Positions 20,601-24,880 of a DNA stretch of 24,880 nucleotides are shown piece by piece; the stretch's first letter is position 1, and each line of letters opens with the position of its first letter. The notes under the pieces were generated by a model that saw nothing but the letters and a program-made list of their open reading frames with translations, had not been told where the DNA came from and made no database searches. The translations under genes and the position numbers were made by a program. The stretch comes from a virus. The stretch spans positions 1 to 24,880 of IMG/VR virus record IMGVR_UViG_3300022937_000136; one strand, given 5' to 3'.

Positions 20601-22986
20601 ATACTGTGCCACTATCGACACTTACAACTGTAGTATCTGGAGAAATAAATCCAACATCTCCAGGTTCCTGCGTAACAAACATTCCAGCAACAATTCCAGT
20701 AGTGCTTGAAACAGTAATTTGAGTGGAAGCCGTGCTTAATGTTGTGGAAAGTGGTCCAATAACAGTTGGACTAATGGAGTAGTTTGTAAGATCAAGTAAT
20801 GAAATTTGCGTAAGGAGACCGTCTTTCTTCTTTAACTGATCTCCAACGCTCCAAGTCCCATCTGGGTATGTTGAAGTAAAATCAAGTTCTTGTAATTGTT
20901 TTGAATATACGGCATATTCAATATCTGTAGTTAAAGTTGATGGATCTACTGTTAGAATATCATCAATAGAATATCCATTTCCTCCGTCTGAAATAGTGAT
21001 ACTTTCTATTTCACCAAGATTATCGATAGTATACGAAAATGGTGTTGTGGGAGTTCCAAATGCTCTTTCAAAAGAAACAACTATATTGCCAGGAGCAAGA
21101 GCGGGCGAAGAAATACTTACTACTAAATTAGTATCATCAATAGAACTTACAGTTGTGTTGGCATCTAAAACACCATCACCAGAAACTTTTGTTACTAAAT
21201 CTCCAACAATAATTCCAGCAACTGAACTGACATTCATATCAGTTGTAGAATCAAAACTTTCAAATGTCAGAGTTGCAGCACCAGAACTTGTTGGTGTTAA
21301 ATCTAAGGTTAATGTTGTTGCATTATCAACACTTTGAACAAGAGTTCCTGAAGCAAGTTGACCAGGGTCAGCAAGATCTTGTGTTACTCTCATTCCTGCT
21401 AAAATGCCAGCAGTGCTTGTTAGAGTAATTTGATTACTTCCTGTGCTTAAAGTAGTAGATAAATCACTAACAGTGCCATTCAAAGATGCTGATACGTTAG
21501 ATGCAGCTGTTGGAAGTGTTAATACATCTCCAACTTGATAGTTTGTTCCTCTATCAATCCATGTAAGATTATCTATTCTACCTGGATTTGATGAAACACT
21601 AAACTGGAATCCAGATCCACCTCCACCACCAACATCTGCATCATTTATACCGAGAATGTCTCCATTGACGTAATCTTGACCAGCAAATGTTGGTGTGCAT
21701 CCAGTTACTACTCCAGTGTAGCTAATAGAGGATAGAGTAAATGCAGCACCGCTACCAGTTCCACCAATATTGTTTGGATCTACCTCAAATGTATCGCCAA
21801 CTTTGTAATTAGTTCCAGAAGTAGTTACTGTGACTACTGTTACTTGCTGAGATGAAACATCAATTTCAATGTCTGCTAATAATCCAAAACCAGAAACTCC
21901 AGCAGGACCAGTTGTAATATTTGCAGATCCACCCATTCCATCATGAATTGAGCAATCATACTCAATAGTTTGATTGGCAACATTTGCTGCTACAACAATC
22001 TCGACAAAAGATCCTGCTAAACCTTCCGTTCCGTATCTTGTAATTTGAAATTCTGGAGCTGATAAAATTAATCCTTGACTGTCATAAAATTCAATTGGGT
22101 GCCCAGAAGTAGAAGCATCTGAAATGTCAAATCTATAAGTATTTCCTTTGATTAAACTGATCGTTGGTTGATTTGATCCATTTAATTGATAGATGTTGTC
22201 TGGAGGTGGGGTTCCTGGATTTGAAACCACAGTTACAACATATGTTGCTGTTGGTGTATTTAAAAGACTAGTTGATGAATATACTCCTCCTGTATATCCA
22301 CTTCCTGGATTAGTGACAGAAATTCCTGTAACTGTGTCACCATCAATAGTAATATCTGCAGTAGCATTTGTACCGCTTCCTCCAGTGAGAGGAACCGATC
22401 CATAAATTCCTGGAATATATGCACTTCCTGCAGATAGAATTGATCCTTCTAAATCTTCTACTTCAAAAGCAATAGACGCATTTGACCCATTACCACCATC
22501 TAGAGGAATATCTGAATAACTTCCTGGAGTATAATTTACCCCTAAGTTGTATACACCATTGTGTGCAATAACTTGGAAGTCTGCTGTTCCTCCTGTTCCA
22601 GTTCCTCCCAAAAGAGGAACTCCAGAAAATGTTCCTGCATCATAATTTGTTCCATTGGCAATAATGGATGTTCCAGAATCTGTTAAAACATTTCTCTGAA
22701 TAATTAAGTCTTTATAACTGGTAACAGAAATTAAACTGAAATCAATTAACTTTGCTCCTGAGGAAACATATCCAAATGTTCCCGATGCAGGTTTGTAAAC
22801 TCCAAGCGAAGTGTCACTAGAAAATGCTAAAGATGGAGCAATTCTTGTTCCATCACCAAGTCTCAAATTTCCTGTTGAGAGATCGCTTCCACCAGAAGTA
22901 ACACTGAACAATGTGTCACTGATTTGATTGATTTTGACCCTTTGCTGCTCAAAGGTATCGGTTCTTGCTACATTAATTGCTGGCAT
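17629..22986 (-). CDS. Large repeat-rich fibre/structural protein with cupredoxin-like domains
   Basis: This 1785-aa protein starts MPAINVARTDTFEQQRVKIN, a cyanophage fibre-type N-terminus. Residues about 115-260 hold Y.PG.Y..VPL.GG repeats. Residues about 264-360 form a cupredoxin-like domain with H296, C345, H348 and M351, spaced as in type-1 copper proteins. Residues 509-1066 hold four copies of a 60-70-aa STTL...G-I-x-x-G-M repeat. A second cupredoxin-like domain (about 955-1115) is split by the last copy, and its ligand positions are K980, V1097, V1100 and I1103. Residues about 1251-1584 carry a duplicated unit (GSIRFNT...YEGY...SLGG, NTYI). The C-terminal part is beta-rich and ends NVTKK. 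It overlaps the 68-aa gene by 14 bases, with GAGAG upstream of the ATG. A long-fibre or baseplate-decorating role is inferred. Confidence 0.88.
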   Translation of the reverse strand: MPAINVARTDTFEQQRVKINQISDTLFSVTSGGSDLSTGNLRLGDGTRIAPSLAFSSDTSLGVYKPASGTFGYVSSGAKLIDFSLISVTSYKDLIIQRNVLTDSGTSIIANGTNYDAGTFSGVPLLGGTGTGGTADFQVIAHNGVYNLGVNYTPGSYSDIPLDGGNGSNASIAFEVEDLEGSILSAGSAYIPGIYGSVPLTGGSGTNATADITIDGDTVTGISVTNPGSGYTGGVYSSTSLLNTPTATYVVTVVSNPGTPPPDNIYQLNGSNQPTISLIKGNTYRFDISDASTSGHPIEFYDSQGLILSAPEFQITRYGTEGLAGSFVEIVVAANVANQTIEYDCSIHDGMGGSANITTGPAGVSGFGLLADIEIDVSSQQVTVVTVTTSGTNYKVGDTFEVDPNNIGGTGSGAAFTLSSISYTGVVTGCTPTFAGQDYVNGDILGINDADVGGGGGSGFQFSVSSNPGRIDNLTWIDRGTNYQVGDVLTLPTAASNVSASLNGTVSDLSTTLSTGSNQITLTSTAGILAGMRVTQDLADPGQLASGTLVQSVDNATTLTLDLTPTSSGAATLTFESFDSTTDMNVSSVAGIIVGDLVTKVSGDGVLDANTTVSSIDDTNLVVSISSPALAPGNIVVSFERAFGTPTTPFSYTIDNLGEIESITISDGGNGYSIDDILTVDPSTLTTDIEYAVYSKQLQELDFTSTYPDGTWSVGDQLKKKDGLLTQISLLDLTNYSISPTVIGPLSTTLSTASTQITVSSTTGIVAGMFVTQEPGDVGFISPDTTVVSVDSGTVLTLSSAPSGDGAANLSFTEDLTASYTAVSFTSSGSGIGGTLDITRDDTGAITGAAINDAGYRHATGDVLTIAGGDIGGSTPANNITINVDAVSAESATVIWAINSSGGNITSILVESRAFVAGEELFDEPLPGSPTTYTINTAGTDVERLFIDTDGTGEVIHPNLNLYVGNNYNFNLSDSSMSGKTFGFSEFRDGVHSPSLISSISTTLSSSTAQINVADTTGILAGMSINIESGTGVLESGTVVQSVDNATTLTLSSTPVTAGPVILTFVGIEYSEGISRLSSSLRFEVSDQTPATLYYYVSEVENIAGVDNQEATVTIDPNNPKTFGSGFQAQVIDLDSTDVITLDIETGGITSLALSTGSIDCTTVNSTSSVTTALVDATSINTRSINAPSGVTSIDYTADNNTFSGSISVGNGILFNASSAQILTSGELKTTGSLIVDDITTIDANVISTSSANDLVLQPDTNRVVKVNATTALNIPVGDTNARPSIGIVSDGSIRFNTDTNQYEGYSSTAGAWSSLGGVRDLDGNTYILAEESIGSNDNTLWFINDNINTVKFTPTHLEFVNQKSIRSSNINAPAYTNWVANAPVSLGDYLKYKNNLYEVTLAGVTGTSGSEPTHTTGTLSNGSAELTFWGLAVGPLTFEDIEEFRIGPLGGLDLVINSELRLSQNTISTDVSDLILRPNSGKKVVIDTTSTLAIPAGSELDRGSAIQGSIRFNTTASQFEGYDGTNWGSLGGVKDVDQNTYIIPETSPGANENVLYFYNDNNNTLQLTTLALDFYSVDTIRSQISAEFEITASLMTFNNAETTLDNTAVDKTFLHTSKQYFDLGLSAGVTVDPVLRLDDQGDVYFNTGFGTGVFTGVKVFDGDLKEFELADVKILTEKISLVKGTTNTGNSIIYETATNLGSKTIVVAENPTSGDKEFIEFGIIDNGTDVFHTEYGNSRTGVQLIIPTFEVTPQNEVRLNIELGANVNPTETVNITFVSNVTKK
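18235..18561 (-). repeat. Duplicated fibre unit, second copy
   Basis: Residues about 1476-1584 of the 1785-aa protein contain, in order, RPNSGKKVVID, IPAG, GSIRFNTTASQFEGYDG, SLGGVKDVDQNTYI, NENVLYFYNDNNNTLQ and DTIRSQIS. The same order occurs at 18868-19236. It is an old internal duplication, well diverged at base level. Confidence 0.7.
18681..18858 (-). repeat. W-module, copy in the 1785-aa protein
   Basis: This starts near W1379 and has the order W...Y-L-K-Y...N-L-Y-E-V...G-V-T-G...P-T-H-T-T-G...N-G-S-A-E-L-T-F-W-G. It is the counterpart of 16348-16506 and lies between the two copies of the duplicated unit. Confidence 0.6.
18868..19236 (-). repeat. Duplicated fibre unit, first copy
   Basis: Residues about 1251-1373 contain QPDTNRVVKV, IPVG, GSIRFNTDTNQYEGYSS, SLGGVRDLDGNTYI, NDNTLWFINDNINTVK and KSIRSSNI, aligning throughout with the copy at 18235-18561. 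Confidence 0.7.
19642..20124 (-). other. Degenerate cupredoxin-like domain, split by an inserted repeat
   Basis: NLYVGNNYNFNLSDSSMSGK (to K980) aligns with SLIKGNTYRFDISDASTSGH of the intact domain, so the first ligand His is Lys. YYVSEVENIAG (1096-1105 region) aligns with YDCSIHDGMGG, so Cys, His and Met are Val, Val and Ile. A STTL repeat copy (19792-19989) lies between the two halves. The fold may persist as a structural element without copper. Confidence 0.6.
19792..19989 (-). repeat. STTL repeat, copy D
   Basis: Residues 1000-1065 begin ISTTLSSSTAQINVADTTGI and include LAGM and GTVVQSVDNATTLTL. It is close to copy A, sharing VQSVDNATTLTL exactly. It sits inside the second cupredoxin-like domain. 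Confidence 0.75.
20551..20751 (-). repeat. STTL repeat, copy C
   Basis: Residues from 746 begin LSTTLSTASTQITVSSTTGI and include VAGMFVTQEPGD and VVSVDSGTVLTLSS, ending LSF. The opening nearly matches copy A. Confidence 0.75.
21070..21252 (-). repeat. STTL repeat, copy B (divergent)
   Basis: This follows copy A directly (residues 579-639) with STTDMNVSSVAGIIVGDLV, then TTVSSIDDTNLVVSI and VVSFE. It is shorter and more diverged than A, C and D. Confidence 0.6.
21253..21462 (-). repeat. STTL repeat, copy A
   Basis: Residues 509-578 begin LSTTLSTGSNQITLTSTAGI and include LAGMRVTQDLADPG, GTLVQSVDNATTLTL and TLTFESF. This is the reference copy of four. Confidence 0.75.
21907..22197 (-). other. 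Cupredoxin-like domain with complete type-1 copper ligand set
   Basis: Residues about 264-360 of the 1785-aa protein contain GNTYRFDISDASTSGH with H296, then PIEFYD, a middle strand, and IEYDCSIHDGMGGSANI with C345, H348 and M351. The C-x-x-H-x-x-M order, 49 residues after the first His, is that of blue copper proteins (plastocyanin has 47 between its first His and Cys). Similar CxxHxxMGG blocks occur in other marine phage structural proteins as I recall them. Copper binding is a prediction. Confidence 0.65.
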
Positions 22987-23179
22987 TTTTGATTAACTCT
23001 CGCAGTAAGGTTTTGATCTCAGATACTTCATCCTTCAACATATTTATGTCATCTAACGCGGAATTCAAGCGTTTCATTTTACGGCGAGCTTCAATAGCAG
23101 AATCGTTGTAATTCAAGATGGCACCTGTGGTCTCGTCTCTAACAAGACCATCATGCCCTTCAACTTTGATATAAGACAT
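22973..23179 (-). CDS. Small conserved virion-cluster protein with coiled-coil tail
   Basis: This is a 68-aa protein. The N-terminal part MSYIKVEGHDGLVRDETTGAI is a pattern I recall from T4-like cyanophage proteins in the structural cluster, where its function is unassigned. Residues about 28-65 (IEARRKMKRLNSALDDI onward, then VSEIKTLLRELIKNAS) have heptad-like hydrophobic spacing and should form a coiled coil. The ATG at 23179 lies nine bases after the upstream stop and has no clear Shine-Dalgarno, so it may depend on coupling. The gene overlaps the 1785-aa gene by 14 bases. It could be a small oligomeric linker in the baseplate or fibre base. Confidence 0.82.
   Translation of the reverse strand: MSYIKVEGHDGLVRDETTGAILNYNDSAIEARRKMKRLNSALDDINMLKDEVSEIKTLLRELIKNASN
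23041..23048 (-). promoter_or_regulatory. Possible late promoter octamer CATAAATA inside the 68-aa gene
   Basis: The minus strand reads CATAAATA, 54 bases upstream of the 1785-aa gene ATG and within codons for DINM. It matches seven of eight late consensus bases. Its coding position and longer spacing make it weaker than those at 283 and 1574. Confidence 0.4.
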
Positions 23180-23188
23180 ACGCGGAAA

Positions 23189-24880
23189 TTAGAACGATGC
23201 TACTGCTCTGATATCTTGAACCTTAGGAGCGAATGCTGGGTCAACAGTCTTCATCACAATCTTGACAGCAAAAGAAGAGAACTCGGGGAGATCTGCAACG
23301 CTATACTTCAGTTCTTGATATGAAGATTGCTTCTCAACAGTTCCAGAAATGCTGTTCTCACTGGATGCAATCTCTAAATTGTCAGGACCTCCATCAGTGT
23401 TGAAGTATTCCCAATCAATATCTTCGAAGTTTTCTTGACTGGATGCCTTCTTAAATCTGTAGAGAACTCTGATGTTTGAGATATCCTTGATGTTAGCGGT
23501 AAGTCTTACATCAATGGATGTTCCAGGATTGCCAATTGCAACCTCCTTAGTTACATACTTAGCAACTGCGGAACTATTCTTAGAAGAATCTTCGGAAACA
23601 AAATCAATACCGTTGGAATATGTAATGCTTCCGACTTCCAGATAAGATGCTTCGACATCATCCTGAGACGCATACTTGACATAATCTCCAACACGGAAGA
23701 TGTCAGAAACTTGCTCAGAAGTCTGAGCATTTCTCGCAAATGCTACATTATCAATAATTCTTCCAGTGAAGTCATTATTAATTGGTTGAGTGTCGGTTCT
23801 TAGGATTAACTCTTGTGTTTTGTTATTCCAAAGAACTGCTTTACCAGTAATCTTATTGTCATATGTCTCAAGAATTACTGATGGGTTACGAGCAACAATA
23901 GTTGCACCATCAGCAATATCAAAGAATAGTTCAACAGGATTTGAATCTACGGTAACACTAGTGAGTGATGCTTGATTACCAAGTGAAACAGTTTCTCCGA
24001 TCTGGAAGAACTGTGCTGTCTTAACTCTTACATAAACAACAGAACCATTTACTCTAGCAATAGTTCCAGATGCTTTTGTAGTTACTCCCTTGATAGTTTG
24101 ACCTGCTTGGATTTCAGTTCCACCGTTTCCTGCAAGTTGGAATTGATAAACTGGGTAGAACTTGATAATTTGATCTCTTCTACCAAATCTATCTTCCTGA
24201 CCGCTTGCGTTTTCAACTCTGGAAGTAGATGTCTTAACAGATGCTGAAGATAAATCAATCAGTGGTGATAGATGTGAGACTGTAGAAGTCATCACCATTT
24301 TATATGTTAATGACTGATTTAAACTATTGAGGGTCTCATTAATCTCGGACGCGATTAACTTTTGATTGGTAAAGTATTGTGGTTCATTCAAGAAAGTTCT
24401 TTCGTAGTCTGTCTGAGAATATGAAGTATAATTTGTTGTTGCCGAATCAACAGGAACTACATTAGTAGTCTTGACATAATTTTCAAGTTTTGTTCCAGTG
24501 AATGAAAGGTAGTTGACTTGAGGATATAGAGTTTCAAACTTTCTATTATGTGATGCATAGACATTCGTTCCACCACCAAATGCATTACTAGAAGCGTTTG
24601 CAGTAGAAGTGATGTTGTATGTGTCAATACCACTGTTTGAAATCTTAAACAGGTTGCTGTTCAAGATGTCAGAGGTAACACCGCCTGTCTCTTGTGCAGT
24701 TCTGTAGAAGACATACGACTTACCAGATGTCTCAAATCCATGGTCTCTGTGTGAAACCTTAACGATAGCATTGTTATTCTTGAATAGTTTTGAGGTAGCG
24801 TTAGTGTTTGCACTAGCATTAGTTTCAAATGGATTGTAGTCAAGAAGTTCATAACCCAAGTTATCATTCTTAAGTAGAAG
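23189..24880 (-). CDS. Virion structural protein, C-terminal part (5' end outside window)
   Basis: The frame is open to the window edge: seven sense codons (LLLKNDN) precede the TTG at 24859, so the gene almost certainly starts outside and that TTG is not the start. About 563 residues are visible. They begin LGYELLDYNPFETN, include HRDHGFETSGKSYVFYRTAQ and a Ser/Thr/Asn-rich middle, then DRFGRRDQIIKFYPVYQFQL and beta-rich segments (IQAGQTIKGV, GETVSLGNQA), ending APKVQDIRAVASF. I recognise this as the end of a large cyanophage structural protein encoded near baseplate genes and upstream of fibre genes; its exact T4 counterpart is not clear to me. It is probably part of the baseplate periphery. 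The small 68-aa gene follows after nine bases. Confidence 0.8.
   Translation of the reverse strand, partial: LLLKNDNLGYELLDYNPFETNASANTNATSKLFKNNNAIVKVSHRDHGFETSGKSYVFYRTAQETGGVTSDILNSNLFKISNSGIDTYNITSTANASSNAFGGGTNVYASHNRKFETLYPQVNYLSFTGTKLENYVKTTNVVPVDSATTNYTSYSQTDYERTFLNEPQYFTNQKLIASEINETLNSLNQSLTYKMVMTSTVSHLSPLIDLSSASVKTSTSRVENASGQEDRFGRRDQIIKFYPVYQFQLAGNGGTEIQAGQTIKGVTTKASGTIARVNGSVVYVRVKTAQFFQIGETVSLGNQASLTSVTVDSNPVELFFDIADGATIVARNPSVILETYDNKITGKAVLWNNKTQELILRTDTQPINNDFTGRIIDNVAFARNAQTSEQVSDIFRVGDYVKYASQDDVEASYLEVGSITYSNGIDFVSEDSSKNSSAVAKYVTKEVAIGNPGTSIDVRLTANIKDISNIRVLYRFKKASSQENFEDIDWEYFNTDGGPDNLEIASSENSISGTVEKQSSYQELKYSVADLPEFSSFAVKIVMKTVDPAFAPKVQDIRAVASF

Noticed and set aside
20147-20722. 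191-codon open frame on the plus strand
   Set aside because: It is antisense to the 1785-aa gene, has no ribosome-binding site or family resemblance, and arises from Thr/Ser-rich repeats read backwards.
24857-24859. TTG at 24859 as the start of the 556-residue frame
   Set aside because: Seven sense codons continue in frame to the window edge with no stop and no ribosome-binding site, so the gene is cut by the window.
1-24880. tRNA, rRNA, CRISPR array, insertion sequence or attachment site
   Set aside because: No cloverleaf-like segment, regularly spaced direct repeats, transposase or integrase frame was seen; nearly all bases are explained by minus-strand structural genes.

Overview
The window looks like part of the virion-structure region of a marine T4-like myovirus, most likely a cyanophage of Prochlorococcus or Synechococcus (a pelagiphage is a less likely alternative). 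The reasons are: every credible gene is on the minus strand; genes are packed with 1-50 base gaps or short stop/start overlaps; T4-type late promoter octamers (xATAAATA) precede many genes; and the giant low-complexity fibre proteins carry modules I recognise from cyanomyoviruses. There is no replication, lysis, integrase, tRNA or CRISPR signal. Family statements rest on recalled sequence hallmarks, because no search was run.

Read in the direction of transcription (24880 to 1), the layout is as follows. (1) The C-terminal part of a large virion structural protein enters from outside the window (23189-24880), followed by a 68-aa protein with a coiled-coil tail. (2) A 1785-aa repeat-rich fibre protein contains one cupredoxin-like domain with a full type-1 copper ligand set and a second copy in which all four ligands are gone. 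(3) A 166-aa structural protein is followed by a 3032-aa giant fibre that occupies more than a third of the window. (4) An adhesin cassette region holds a 321-aa fibrinogen-like (FReD) adhesin, an 82-aa unknown, a 588-aa glycine-rich plus FReD adhesin, and a 114-aa Trp-rich protein. (5) A tight run of five consecutive, mutually divergent genes resembles 2-oxoglutarate/Fe(II) oxygenases (1577-4610), in visibly AT-richer DNA. (6) A third FReD adhesin (419 aa), a 65-aa coiled-coil protein and a strong rho-independent terminator close the unit.

As a working model, the two giant proteins and their small partners build the long fibre or baseplate periphery. The three short proteins starting MSxLNV share an N-terminal part and end in different FReD heads, as expected of exchangeable receptor-binding tips. 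The five oxygenase-like genes lie between two of these adhesins with no late promoter of their own, so they are probably made together with the 588-aa adhesin late in infection. Hydroxylation of fibre or adhesin side chains is the most economical hypothesis, but nothing in the sequence proves it.

The points most worth a second look are the five-gene oxygenase array inside an adhesin locus, the intact/degenerate cupredoxin pair (the degenerate one interrupted by a mobile-looking 70-aa repeat), and the late-promoter octamers that contain the stop codon of the preceding gene.
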